Shown: in pieces, positions 14,116 to 22,755 of the stretch
How positions within the stretch are numbered: the first letter of the stretch is position 1
Layout: each line of letters opens with the position of its first letter
Source: a virus
Virus record (IMG/VR): IMGVR_UViG_3300033148_005531
Span: 1 to 39,746 of that record
Reading direction: 5' to 3' (one strand)
Length of the DNA stretch: 39,746 nucleotides
Notes under the pieces: model-generated
Database searches by the model: none
Seen by the model: the letters and a program-made list of their open reading frames with translations, nothing else
What the model was told of the DNA's origin: nothing
Made by a program: the position numbers and the translations under genes

Positions 14116-14367
14116 ATGAAAAAGGGTAATTGTAAATATTGTCGGCATTGGGGTGACACCGATGAACAGATTTATGATGCACAGGGCGAACTTGTTCGGT
14201 TCCGAAGGTGTATGCATCAAGCTGTGGGCGGTTTACGTCAAAACACGGATTATAGAAATGTCCGGGTAATCGTAACGCCCGATACCATATATCCTCACCA
14301 TGCGAAAAATATATGGAAGATGCTCACTCATCCCAAGTATCGATGCTGTCTGTTTGAAAGTAAATAG
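14116..14367 (+). CDS. Small Cys-containing protein (83 aa)
   Basis: The 83-aa protein begins MKKGNCKYCRHWGDTDE and contains Cys at CKYC, RRCMH and CC near the end (KYRCCLFE). The CxxC start with later Cys/His residues suggests a zinc-binding domain of the kind often seen in small phage genes. It has a GAGGTG ribosome-binding site and is co-directional with the head genes. Function unknown. Confidence 0.65.
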   Translation: MKKGNCKYCRHWGDTDEQIYDAQGELVRFRRCMHQAVGGLRQNTDYRNVRVIVTPDTIYPHHAKNIWKMLTHPKYRCCLFESK

Positions 14368-14381
14368 AAGGAGTAATTATT

Positions 14382-14783
14382 ATGGCAGGTTCATTAGTTA
14401 CCCAGGAACGAAAAGAGCGCGAAAGGATTGTTGATATTACGCTCATCTGGAGGGCGGATGATACGGACGGCAGTGTCCCGGATACACAAATCGATTGGCC
14501 TATTGGTGGGCTGCTGTCCAGTGTGACCACTAATCCCGGTACCCCGGCGCCCACAGCTTTATACGACATCACCCTGGAAGACAAAGACGGCGTGGATGTC
14601 ATGGGCGGCGCGTTGAGCAACCGAGCCGACGCGGCCAGCGAGGTGGCGTATCCCAAAGAGCCCGCCGGAGCTGTCAATTTGAACGGCGTTGCCGTGTGCG
14701 GCGCGTTGACATTCAAACTGACCAATAATTCCGTGAACAGCGCCGTTGGCACGGTGCGCCTCACTATGATTAAGCTGGCTTAA
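14382..14783 (+). CDS. Beta-rich structural protein, possible head decoration (133 aa)
   Basis: The 133-aa protein is rich in Thr, Val, Gly and Asp, with repeated short beta strands (VDITLIWRADDTDGSVPDTQ; ALYDITLEDKDGVDVMGG; VRLTMIKLA). This is typical of small virion beta-sandwich proteins. A GAAGGAG ribosome-binding site precedes the ATG, and strong expression would suit a structural product. It is placed between terminase and portal. It could decorate the head or form part of the tail; no family was recognised. Confidence 0.65.
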   Translation: MAGSLVTQERKERERIVDITLIWRADDTDGSVPDTQIDWPIGGLLSSVTTNPGTPAPTALYDITLEDKDGVDVMGGALSNRADAASEVAYPKEPAGAVNLNGVAVCGALTFKLTNNSVNSAVGTVRLTMIKLA

Positions 14784-14807
14784 TTATGCTTTTAGATAAG
14801 GAATATT

Positions 14808-15152
14808 GTGCCGTTGCCTGATTACAAATCGAACTTCTTGGATAACGCTTTCCGCGTGGCAGGACGCAACCAGTTATTGCATGACATGGCGGTGGAACAT
14901 CGAAAGATGATCCACGGCGCGTTTTATAATGCCATCCGGGAAATTACCGGGAGAAAGCCTGACATCGAGGATATGCGAAAACACGCCGGGATCGAGACGT
15001 TTGATCATATGGGGTATGCGGATTACATCTATAAAAAGCAGACCATATTAAGGGTGTTTGCGCCGGAATTTGTACATCGTAACGGTGAAACAATCGTGAA
15101 CCAGAAAGTCTTGGAGGTTTGGAAGAAGAATGCCAGACACCGAAGAAAGTAA
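14808..15152 (+). CDS. Hypothetical protein preceding the portal (114 aa), GTG start
   Basis: The 114-aa helical protein (MPLPDYKSNFLDNAFRVAGR...) starts at a GTG (14808-14810) with an AAGGA ribosome-binding site six bases upstream. It overlaps the portal gene by 23 bases. Its composition is that of an ordinary soluble protein, with a basic C-terminal end (KKNARHRRK). The steady association with portal genes in many short-tailed phages suggests a role in head assembly or packaging, but that is contextual inference. Confidence 0.65.
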   Translation: MPLPDYKSNFLDNAFRVAGRNQLLHDMAVEHRKMIHGAFYNAIREITGRKPDIEDMRKHAGIETFDHMGYADYIYKKQTILRVFAPEFVHRNGETIVNQKVLEVWKKNARHRRK

Positions 15153-16977
15153 ACTTGCAAAATATATCGTAGATGATCTGTTTCAATGGTTCAAGGATGA
15201 ACGCAGCGCCCAACTTGAACCACAGTGGCGGCGAAATTACGATGCTTTCCGGGGCAGATATAATTCGGCGGCATTGAGGAAATGGAAAGCCACTGAAGGT
15301 CACGGTTGGCGAAGCAGGGTGTTTGTTCGGCTGACCAAGCAAAAGGTTGTTACGGGATTTAATCAGGTCATGTCGGTGATGCTGCAAGAGGGTAAGATAC
15401 CCTGGGATATCAAGCCGTCACCCATACCGACGAATCCGGCCGGCATTTTTTTAAATCCTGATATCGCAAAAGAGCGCTGCGATATGATGCGCCTGCAAAT
15501 TAAAGACGATTTTGCAAAGGCCAAAGCGGATCGGGTTTTTATGAGCAGCGGTTTGGAAAGGGCGCTTTACGGGCTATCGTGGTTAAGAGGCCCGGTTGTC
15601 CGACCGTTCAACGGTATGTCCGTTTCTTTTGGCGTCCCGGGCCTGGACCAGAATCAACTCTATCTGTCGCCCGAAGTTTTACAGCAGTATGGCCGGCACA
15701 CTGTTACACCGCAGACCATTCAGCGCCCGGTGGTTGAAAATCCCGGGGTATGGAATGTGTTTTGGGATCTGGAAAACCCCGATCACAATAAAGGCCATGG
15801 GATCGTTGTCAGGGATATGATGTCAAAGGGTCGCTTTTTAGCTCTCGCCGGCGCAAACGGTTACGATAGCGCCGCCATAAAAAGAATTGCCGATCAGTTT
15901 AGAAGCGACGATGATTCGGGCGATGATGATGATTCTTTCGGCCCGGACCGCGAAAAATTCAATAAGCGAAAACGCGTTATTCCGGTTTATACGTTTTACG
16001 GCCGGGTGCCCAGGAAATATTTGTTGGAATATGAAGAAAAAGACCAAAGCAAAATCAGAGGATTGTCTAAAAAACAGGATCGTGAAGTAGAAATTTTTTG
16101 CGTCGTGGCCAAAGCAAAGAATTGCCAGGTGATCCGAAAGCCGGTGATTAACCAATTGTCATACAGAAACATATATCTGGCCAAATGGGAAGATTTGCCA
16201 TTGGAAGCCGGCGGTGTTGGGATCCCGGAGAACATAGAAGATTCACAGATGATCATTAACGGGCTCACCAGGTCCATGCTGGATAATAAAGCGCTTTCTT
16301 CCAACTTATTATTATACTGGAACCCCAGACGGCTGGCCCCGGGGCAAAACAAGACCCTGTATCCGGGTAAAACATTCGAGGTTGAAGAAGGCACCGAGGA
16401 TGTTCGCCAGGCTATGCAGTTCTACGCCCCTCCGGACAATACCCGGGGCACCCCGGATATGATCAACCTGTTTCGTGAATTGTCCGACCATGAATCCGGC
16501 ATATCCAGAAACATGGAAGGCCAGTTTGATTCCAAAGATCGCCGTACGGCTTTTGAAATGTCCAAAATAGCCGATGCTGGAAATAAAATGATCGGCGGCA
16601 CCATTCGCAATACCGACGAAGGGCATATCGCCCCGTTGGTAACCGGATTTTATCATTATCATATGATCACAAATCCGAATGAAGAACTCAAAGGCGATTT
16701 TACGCCGGTGGCCACCGGGTATCAGACATTTATAGACCGGGCAAAAAGAGCCCAGGATGTCTTGTCTTTAATGCAAGTGTCGTTGAGTACGCAATTTACG
16801 GCGCAGTTTACGAAAGTGTTGCCGTTTTTACGAGAGCTGGCCAGAACCAGGGATCTGGATCCGGATACGTTTTATCCGACAGACAAGGAATTGACAGACC
16901 AGGCTAATGAAATTGCAAAATTTCTTCCGCAACCCTGGATGCAGGACCCCTCAGCGGCAATGACCGGGCAGGGATAA
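15130..16977 (+). CDS. Portal protein (podovirus type)
   Basis: The 615-aa protein is the expected dodecameric portal at the head vertex through which DNA is packaged and ejected. Supporting marks are its length and position after terminase. The N-terminus has WRRNYDAFRGRYNSAALRKW and WRSRVFVRLTKQKV blocks, the middle has the RDMMSKGRFLALA region and an acidic insert (DDDSGDDDDSFGPDREKFN), and a wing/clip-like region SGISRNMEGQFDSKDRRTAF resembles other short-tailed phage portals. A GAAGAAG ribosome-binding site lies in the overlap with the upstream gene. Identity comes from overall pattern and context. Confidence 0.85.
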   Translation: MPDTEESKLAKYIVDDLFQWFKDERSAQLEPQWRRNYDAFRGRYNSAALRKWKATEGHGWRSRVFVRLTKQKVVTGFNQVMSVMLQEGKIPWDIKPSPIPTNPAGIFLNPDIAKERCDMMRLQIKDDFAKAKADRVFMSSGLERALYGLSWLRGPVVRPFNGMSVSFGVPGLDQNQLYLSPEVLQQYGRHTVTPQTIQRPVVENPGVWNVFWDLENPDHNKGHGIVVRDMMSKGRFLALAGANGYDSAAIKRIADQFRSDDDSGDDDDSFGPDREKFNKRKRVIPVYTFYGRVPRKYLLEYEEKDQSKIRGLSKKQDREVEIFCVVAKAKNCQVIRKPVINQLSYRNIYLAKWEDLPLEAGGVGIPENIEDSQMIINGLTRSMLDNKALSSNLLLYWNPRRLAPGQNKTLYPGKTFEVEEGTEDVRQAMQFYAPPDNTRGTPDMINLFRELSDHESGISRNMEGQFDSKDRRTAFEMSKIADAGNKMIGGTIRNTDEGHIAPLVTGFYHYHMITNPNEELKGDFTPVATGYQTFIDRAKRAQDVLSLMQVSLSTQFTAQFTKVLPFLRELARTRDLDPDTFYPTDKELTDQANEIAKFLPQPWMQDPSAAMTGQG

Positions 16978-16979
16978 GT

Positions 16980-17252
16980 ATGGATAATGTAAAAACAGGA
17001 CCGGCTATTAACGTAGAAGAAGCCGAACGCCTGGCGGATTTAATGCGGGATCCGGGATGGCCGTATTTTGAGACGTACCTGACCAGGATCCAGGAGGCGG
17101 CATTTAAAAAACACATGCGGTTGGACACGGGCCCGGAAACCAGCGGATATTACAAAGGGGTGTGGAATCTGGCCAATGATTTAATAAATTTGCCTGAAGA
17201 AATAGGAAAACAAATATTTACTAAAGACGATGAAGAAGGAGAAAAATTATGA
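16980..17252 (+). CDS. Small hypothetical protein following the portal (90 aa)
   Basis: A 90-aa acidic helical protein (INVEEAERLADLMRDPGWPY...) with the pattern of small proteins often found after the portal gene in short-tailed phages. It begins three bases after the portal stop and overlaps the next start by four bases (ATGA at 17249). No catalytic or binding motif is visible. It may be a head assembly accessory. Confidence 0.65.
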   Translation: MDNVKTGPAINVEEAERLADLMRDPGWPYFETYLTRIQEAAFKKHMRLDTGPETSGYYKGVWNLANDLINLPEEIGKQIFTKDDEEGEKL

Positions 17253-18121
17253 AAAAAAAAGGTTATAAAACCGTTGGACTCACCGCAGCATTACTGCTGC
17301 TGATTGCCGCAATCGCATTTGCGCTCAGCACCCGACAGGAAAATGTATGGACCGCCAAACAGACGTTTGAAAAAGGCATTAATGTGACCGGCGGCGCCTG
17401 CGTTTTGCCGGAGGATCAGGTCAAACAGTCTTATTTAAACCGCCGGTTTACCCTGGAGGAATTCGAGATCAACCCGGTTACGGCGGGCATCGCCGGCGGT
17501 GCGGCCACGGGTACCACGGGCGATGAAAACGTGATGGCGTTCGAGGATAATATTTTTGAATACCACATTCTCGGAACTCAGACGATTCTGGCACCCAGCC
17601 TGGCTGCATCCGGGCTGGACATTTCCATGGACTTGACGGCTGATGACGGCGTGGAGGTCAGCCAGGGCATTACGGCCCGGTCCAGATCCGCCTTCGTGAT
17701 CGGTACGGATGCGTTTTATTTCAAAGCGACGTTCACTATCACCGATGTTTCCGGCACGGATGATTGTGCGGCGGGATTTCGCACTGCCGAAGCATATCAG
17801 GCCAATATCGACGATTACAACAATATGGCGGCGCTGAATGTCATTTCCGGGGATATTAAAATCGAGACCATCGACGACAACGCGGCCACAACAACCACAG
17901 ACACCACAGACAATTGGGCGGATACGGAAAGTCACGAGCTGGCAGTATATGTGGATGTCAACGGCGTGGTGACATACCAGATCGATGATGCAGCCCCCAC
18001 AGCCACGGCTGCGTTTACCTGGGATGATGGTGATACAGTGGTGCCGTTTTTCTATTTTTTACATGATACCGATGTGGCAGAGACCACATACCTGCAGGCC
18101 TGGGAATGCGGACTGCAGTAA
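17249..18121 (+). CDS. Sec-signal-bearing beta-sandwich protein in the head cluster
   Basis: The 290-aa protein opens with a classical signal sequence: basic MKKKGYK, hydrophobic GLTAALLLLIAAIAF, and a probable cleavage after AFA near residue 25. The rest is beta-rich, with blocks like FVIGTDAFYFKATFTITDVS and HELAVYVDVNGVVTYQID that resemble a concanavalin-like lectin sandwich. It has a GAAGGAG ribosome-binding site and is tightly packed between the portal-side genes and the scaffold. An exported protein here is unusual: it might be a lectin-like surface factor, or the hydrophobic start may anchor it in the virion or membrane. No family was identified. Confidence 0.75.
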   Translation: MKKKGYKTVGLTAALLLLIAAIAFALSTRQENVWTAKQTFEKGINVTGGACVLPEDQVKQSYLNRRFTLEEFEINPVTAGIAGGAATGTTGDENVMAFEDNIFEYHILGTQTILAPSLAASGLDISMDLTADDGVEVSQGITARSRSAFVIGTDAFYFKATFTITDVSGTDDCAAGFRTAEAYQANIDDYNNMAALNVISGDIKIETIDDNAATTTTDTTDNWADTESHELAVYVDVNGVVTYQIDDAAPTATAAFTWDDGDTVVPFFYFLHDTDVAETTYLQAWECGLQ

Positions 18122-18133
18122 AGGAGCTATCTT

Positions 18134-19090
18134 ATGGATAAAGATAAAGCCGACGCTGCGCAAGCAGCTGTCGAAACACCGGAAGCCGAAAGCACCGAAG
18201 AATTTACCGAAGCGGATGCTGAAGCGGCTTTTGCCGAAGGTCTTGGAGAATCGGCCTCTGAAGCATCGGACGGGACTACCGACAAAAAAACGGCCCCTGA
18301 AGATTCAGAGATTACCGACGATACCGACCAGCCGGGCGCGGCTGAATCTGCCACACAACCGGCGGACAAAACGGGAACGTCCGGGACGGATACTGAGGAT
18401 GGTGATGGACCCTCAAAAAAGCCCACCTATGAAGATCTTGAAAAACAACTCAACGATACAAAACAGTGGGCGCACGGTTTGTCTGAGACCGTTGCGGAAT
18501 TGAAAAAGAAAATCGATTCAACGGAGCCGCCAAGGACCCCATCCGGAAAAACAGATCAAGACGATGATATTCCCGAAGACATCGAGTCGTATTTTGAGGA
18601 TTATCCGGAGGCCAAAAAAGCGTTTGAATTTTTGGCAAAAAAACATCTGGGCGGAATGAATGCCGATGAAATTAAAACTACGGTTGCAACCATGCAAGGC
18701 CAAATTAATCAGGCCAATTTTGAAAAAGCAGTGGTAACCGGGTTTATGGCAGAGGACGGCCAATGGATTGACGGGCATCCGGACGCCTATAAAGTCATGG
18801 CAACCCCGGCCTACCAAGAATGGTTTTCGGCTGAACTCAAACGTGATCCAACATTGGGAAGCATATCGGATCCCAGTTCGGCCATTGGCGTGTTAACCCG
18901 GTTTAAGACGCAATCCGCCAGGTCCGCAGCGGCTGCGCATGATGCCGATGCCGGCGGCGGCATGGCTCAGGATGTCAAAGATATCGCCGCCGGAGCGGTC
19001 CAAACCGGAACTTCAACCGGAACCGATGGTGAGACAAAACCAGATGAGGATAAATCACCGGAAGAAATATTTGAAGAATATGCGAAATAA
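18134..19090 (+). CDS. Capsid scaffolding protein
   Basis: The 318-aa protein is strongly acidic and low-complexity at first (about 1-100, rich in Glu/Ala/Thr). It then has a coiled-coil stretch (DLEKQLNDTKQWAHGLSETV, residues about 97-128), a helical middle (YFEDYPEAKKAFEFLAKKHL) and a short charged C-terminal helix (KSPEEIFEEYAK). This composition and the position directly before the major capsid gene are typical of scaffolds that guide procapsid assembly. The C-terminal helix is the usual coat-binding part. A GGAG motif precedes the ATG. Confidence 0.85.
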   Translation: MDKDKADAAQAAVETPEAESTEEFTEADAEAAFAEGLGESASEASDGTTDKKTAPEDSEITDDTDQPGAAESATQPADKTGTSGTDTEDGDGPSKKPTYEDLEKQLNDTKQWAHGLSETVAELKKKIDSTEPPRTPSGKTDQDDDIPEDIESYFEDYPEAKKAFEFLAKKHLGGMNADEIKTTVATMQGQINQANFEKAVVTGFMAEDGQWIDGHPDAYKVMATPAYQEWFSAELKRDPTLGSISDPSSAIGVLTRFKTQSARSAAAAHDADAGGGMAQDVKDIAAGAVQTGTSTGTDGETKPDEDKSPEEIFEEYAK

Positions 19091-19129
19091 TCCGCCAGGC
19101 GAACGGCGGATATAAAAAAGGAGTTTACC

Positions 19130-20128
19130 ATGTCCGAATATACACATTTTGGTGATATTCAGCCCAGAACCAATTTTGCGGCCTGGGGCAAACTGCTCAA
19201 ACGCACTGTTCCGGGCATTGTAACTGAAAAGAGCGCACAAACAAAACCCATGCCAAAAGGCAAAGGCCGGGTGATGATATTTCGGCGTTATCTTGCGCTT
19301 GCCCGTGCCACTGCACCGTTGTTTGAAGGAGTAACGCCGCCGGGAACAAAACCGACCTATGTTGACGTAATGTGCACTTTAGAGCAATACGGCGACTGGA
19401 TCGGCATTACCGACGTTATCCAGGATACTCACGAAGATCCGGTCCTTGCGGAATTTCGGAGTTTGCAGGCCCGGCAAATGCGGGAAACCAGAGAGGAACT
19501 TAATATTGGCATCCTGAAGGGCGGCACCAGCGTGATATACACAAACGGAACCGCCAGAACTGACGTTAACACGGTGGTTGATCGCGGCGATCTCCGCCTG
19601 GCCGTTCGAAATCTTCGAGGATCCGATGCGGAATATTATATGGAAGTTCTCAGCGGATCCCCCAAATATGGAACCGAACCGATCGGAGCGGCTTTTTTGG
19701 GATACTGCCATACGAATCTGGAATCCGATCTGTATAACATTTCCGGATTTACCAAGGTTCAGAATTATCCGGATCCATCCAAGGCCATGCCGTATGAAGT
19801 CGGTTCAGGGGAAAATGTACGGTTTCTTCTAACCACCATGTTCGAGCCCTGGGCGGATGCGGGCGGAGCAAAAGGGGCCATGCTGTCCACGTCCGGAACA
19901 AAAGCCGATGTCTATCCGGTGATCATTGTCGCGCCGGATGCCTGGTGTACGGTTCCGCTCAGGGGCGTTAATTCCGGCAATATTGCGGTTGTTAATCCCA
20001 AACCCCGGGGCGGAGACGCTTTAGGCCAGCGAGGAACGCTGGGCTGGAAGTACTGGCATACCGGATGCATCCTGAACGATGACCTGGTAGAAAGGATCGA
20101 AACGGCGGTAACCGCAATGCCCACTTAA
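19130..20128 (+). CDS. Major capsid protein, N4-gp56 family
   Basis: The 332-aa protein matches the N4-gp56 family of major capsid proteins (HK97 fold). Marks are AKPMPKGKG-like early positive segment (TKPMPKGKGRVMIFRRY), LFEGVTPPGTKPTYVDV, CTLEQYGDWIGITDVIQDTH, ELNIGILKGGTSVIY and GYCHTNLESDLYNI. A strong AAGGAG site precedes the ATG, fitting the most abundant virion protein. It follows the scaffold gene directly. It is shorter than N4's own coat protein, as in most phages with this family. Its presence indicates a podovirus-like head without implying other N4 features. Confidence 0.92.
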   Translation: MSEYTHFGDIQPRTNFAAWGKLLKRTVPGIVTEKSAQTKPMPKGKGRVMIFRRYLALARATAPLFEGVTPPGTKPTYVDVMCTLEQYGDWIGITDVIQDTHEDPVLAEFRSLQARQMRETREELNIGILKGGTSVIYTNGTARTDVNTVVDRGDLRLAVRNLRGSDAEYYMEVLSGSPKYGTEPIGAAFLGYCHTNLESDLYNISGFTKVQNYPDPSKAMPYEVGSGENVRFLLTTMFEPWADAGGAKGAMLSTSGTKADVYPVIIVAPDAWCTVPLRGVNSGNIAVVNPKPRGGDALGQRGTLGWKYWHTGCILNDDLVERIETAVTAMPT

Positions 20129-20169
20129 TTGATGATTGACGATTTAAAAATAAAAAAAGGAGTTCTATT

Positions 20170-20679
20170 ATGGATAAGAACAGTGTAGTCCATGGAACCT
20201 GCGACGGGACCGGCGCTGCAATCAATGTATGCCTGGGTTTCATTCCTAGAAAAGTCAAGGTAATGAATGCAGAAGACGCGGGGTCCCTTATGGCCGAGGT
20301 TGAATGGATCAAAGGGATGAAAGCGATTGCCGCTTTAGACGAAGGGGTGATGCTCGAAGGCGGCGATGATGCGGATCGGCAGTTGCTTGCCACCGGCGGG
20401 ATCAGTGAATATGACGGCGGCGATGAAATCGTGTATGACAGCGCGTCCGGTGATTGGGTGGACAATCTCACGGATCTCAACTCCAAAGAAGAGGTCTATG
20501 TTAACGGCCATTATGAGCGGGACGACGGCTCGGATGCCGCATATCAATGCTACGGCGATTCCGTTGATTCCAATCCAAAACATGGGATGAAAGTGAAAAC
20601 GCCCCCTGGTTTTACCATTGGAACGAACAGCGATCTGAATGTTAACGGCGAGCAATTGATTTGGATTGCCGAACGATAA
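20170..20679 (+). CDS. Head-associated structural protein (169 aa)
   Basis: The 169-aa acidic, beta-rich protein (VVHGTCDGTGAAINVCLGFI...) follows the capsid gene with its own AAGGAG ribosome-binding site. The start (GTCDGTGAAINVCLGFIPRK) and the short strands interrupted by Gly/Asp turns resemble small beta-barrel proteins. Placement and expression signals suggest a decoration or vertex protein of the capsid. No named family was recognised. Confidence 0.7.
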   Translation: MDKNSVVHGTCDGTGAAINVCLGFIPRKVKVMNAEDAGSLMAEVEWIKGMKAIAALDEGVMLEGGDDADRQLLATGGISEYDGGDEIVYDSASGDWVDNLTDLNSKEEVYVNGHYERDDGSDAAYQCYGDSVDSNPKHGMKVKTPPGFTIGTNSDLNVNGEQLIWIAER

Positions 20680-20691
20680 TTTATGACTTTA

Positions 20692-20741
20692 TGCCGATGT
20701 TTCGGCAATAAAAAACGGGCGCTATTAATACAATGGCGCCC
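20692..20741 (+). terminator. Two hairpins after the capsid/decoration genes
   Basis: TGCCGA/TCGGCA (20692-20707) and GGGCGC/GCGCCC (20717-20741) can each form a stem in the 82-base gap. Neither is followed by a convincing T-run on the plus strand, so these may be attenuators or RNA-end stabilisers that set high capsid and lower tail gene expression. Confidence 0.4.
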
Positions 20742-20761
20742 AAATAAAGGGGGTGTTTTAA

Positions 20762-21163
20762 ATGGCTAAAGAAACCCAAGAGACCCAAAAAATCAAGAGA
20801 AATCCGGGCAAGGAATTTGCCGTGATCCGATTGCCCAAAAAAGCCAAAGGATCAAAAGAACCGGAAATCGTCACCGTGCGCGTTAATGGCGAGAGAATCC
20901 AGATCAAGCGCAATGAATTCGTGCCCGTCCGGAAAATGCATATTTTAGCACTCAGGAATGCAGTGGAACCGGTGGTTGAATCCGAAGAAGAGCAACCCGG
21001 CGATGTTCATATGGTCAGGCGGAGGAAGATAGTATCCACTACGCCGAGATTTCCCTTTGAGCTGGTGGGATGGGTTGATGAGAAGGATTTTATAAAGTTC
21101 AAAAAAATAGCTACCCGGCGCAGCATTACTCAAGAAGAAGTGGACAATGTAATATATGACTAA
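20762..21163 (+). CDS. Hypothetical virion-region protein (133 aa)
   Basis: The 133-aa basic protein has a disordered, Lys-rich start (KETQETQKIKRNPGK). A central beta segment (EIVTVRVNGERIQIKRNEFV, then PVRKMHILALRNAV) resembles the short basic domain seen in proteins between capsid and adaptor genes of N4-capsid-type podoviruses. A GGGGGTG ribosome-binding site is present. It overlaps the next gene by eight bases. Role unknown, likely structural. Confidence 0.65.
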   Translation: MAKETQETQKIKRNPGKEFAVIRLPKKAKGSKEPEIVTVRVNGERIQIKRNEFVPVRKMHILALRNAVEPVVESEEEQPGDVHMVRRRKIVSTTPRFPFELVGWVDEKDFIKFKKIATRRSITQEEVDNVIYD

Positions 21164-22040
21164 TCCCTATGCCAGAACCGTTTTACAGATTGCCGACGAC
21201 AGTCTGCGTTTGTGTTCTGATTTCCGGGTGTCGGGGTCAGACGGGCGGCAATGGTCCTGGGATGAAGTCATTACGGCGCTAAAGGATACCGTCCTGGACC
21301 TGATACGCCGGACCGGGATTTTAAAGCAATACCGGACCATTCCCCTGGAGGAAGATACGGCCATATATAATCTTCCCGGAGACTGCATCCGGATTTTGCG
21401 CGTGGGCATTCACGGCCTGTCCGGTGCCGTGGTGTTGCCCAGATCCATGGCCGAATACGATTATTCGGACCACGCGATGGTGGATACGGGATTTCCGTCG
21501 CAGTTTTTCAAGGACAATTTGAATTTTAATCAGATCGGATTTTATCCAACACCCGCCCAGCCCGGATCAACATCTACCCGTGACAGCGATTACGGGTTGC
21601 TCTGCCGGGTCGTGGATGAAGACGGCAACGCGCTTGCCTATGACGCGGACCTTCCCTTGCGGCGCATATCCGGCGTGCCCTTCACCCGGACCGGAGACGG
21701 CGGAATAATCCGGGAGATTATTTCGCCCTATGGAAACATTCATCTCCTGTTTGTTCGCGCTCCGGAAATTCCGGACAATCCGAATCATTATATTGACAAG
21801 GATATCCCGGTATACATCCAAAAAGATTTGAAATACGGGGTTGCGGACCGGCTGATGGCCGGGTCCCGCAAAAAGCTGCATTTAGCCAAGCGCAAAAAAT
21901 TCGGTCCCAAATGGGCGGGCATCGTCAAGGATCTACAGCGGAGATGCGAGCACAAAGGGCCGCTGGACGGCATGGCGATTCCTGGATACAGGGTTTACGG
22001 ACCGGGCACCGGGGAGCTTTTTGACTATCCGGATGAGTAG
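21156..22040 (+). CDS. Head-tail adaptor protein, copy 1
   Basis: The 294-aa protein begins with a helical region (QIADDSLRLCSDFRVSGSDG, then EVITALKDTVLDLIRRTGIL) typical of gp6/gp4-like connectors that seal the portal. It continues with a beta insertion (YNLPGDCIRILRVGIHG) and ends with helices containing KKLHLAKRKKFGPKWAGIVK. The following gene shows the same plan (a TVLD helix followed by QMIKEEI and Y-type strand), so the two look like distant paralogues. Function as a ring between portal and tail is inferred from context. Confidence 0.75.
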   Translation: MTNPYARTVLQIADDSLRLCSDFRVSGSDGRQWSWDEVITALKDTVLDLIRRTGILKQYRTIPLEEDTAIYNLPGDCIRILRVGIHGLSGAVVLPRSMAEYDYSDHAMVDTGFPSQFFKDNLNFNQIGFYPTPAQPGSTSTRDSDYGLLCRVVDEDGNALAYDADLPLRRISGVPFTRTGDGGIIREIISPYGNIHLLFVRAPEIPDNPNHYIDKDIPVYIQKDLKYGVADRLMAGSRKKLHLAKRKKFGPKWAGIVKDLQRRCEHKGPLDGMAIPGYRVYGPGTGELFDYPDE

Positions 22041-22050
22041 GAAATAGAAA

Positions 22051-22752
22051 ATGCTGCTGAGTGAATATAAAAAAAATCGACTGGCTCTGGTGAATCAGGC
22101 GTTGCTGTTGGCCGGGGATCCCGAAGGCGAGCGCTGGAGTAAAACCCGGGCCGCCCGGGCGCTCAATGATACAGTGTTGGATTTTTGCCTGAAAACCCAG
22201 ATGATCAAGGAAGAGATCAACGTGCAGCTCAAAGAAAACGTCCACGAATATGATATTGCGGCGCGGGTTGAAGAAGACGGCACCCTGCGCCTGTACGGAT
22301 ATCCCATTCGTCTGGGATTTAACGGCAGCGACAATCCCGGCATGTGGCCCACCACGTTAATGGTGATCGACCTGTTGGGATATGCGCAAACGTCCGGGCA
22401 AAACCCGTACCAGTGGCATCTGGACAGCGTGAGTCCGGGCAAGGTGGTTTTGTTTGGTCCGCCCACGCAAGACGGCGAGGCGCTGCCGTCCGAAGAAAAT
22501 AACATGCAGGTGACATATATCGCGCTGCCCGAGTACATGACCGGCAATGACAGTGAGCCGGACGCAAACATTCCGGTCACGGCGTATGAGGCGTTTCCGT
22601 ATGGTACGGCGTCGCGCCTGTTGGATGAGGGAGATTATGAGGATCTTGTGATATCCATCCGGCATGAAATCGAATACCGCCGTTTAACTCTTGAGTTAAT
22701 TGCCGAGGATTATCGGCAATTGACCGCATATGACGACGCGAGGCCGGTATGA
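22051..22752 (+). CDS. Head-tail adaptor-like protein, copy 2
   Basis: The 233-aa protein has RLALVNQALLLAGDPEGERW, then RAARALNDTVLDFCLKTQMI at its start, a beta-rich middle (YDIAARVEEDGTLRLYGYPI) and a C-terminal helical end (YGTASRLLDEGDYEDLVISI). It is arranged like the preceding adaptor but shorter. Two consecutive connectors would build the short tail neck. The ribosome-binding site is weak (GGAAATAG). Assignment rests on similarity of plan with its neighbour and on position. Confidence 0.7.
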   Translation: MLLSEYKKNRLALVNQALLLAGDPEGERWSKTRAARALNDTVLDFCLKTQMIKEEINVQLKENVHEYDIAARVEEDGTLRLYGYPIRLGFNGSDNPGMWPTTLMVIDLLGYAQTSGQNPYQWHLDSVSPGKVVLFGPPTQDGEALPSEENNMQVTYIALPEYMTGNDSEPDANIPVTAYEAFPYGTASRLLDEGDYEDLVISIRHEIEYRRLTLELIAEDYRQLTAYDDARPV

Positions 22753-22755
22753 CAT

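Noticed and set aside
17435-17935. 166-codon minus-strand frame
   Set aside because: Antisense to the exported beta-sandwich gene, with no ribosome-binding site and Arg/Gly/Val-biased content.
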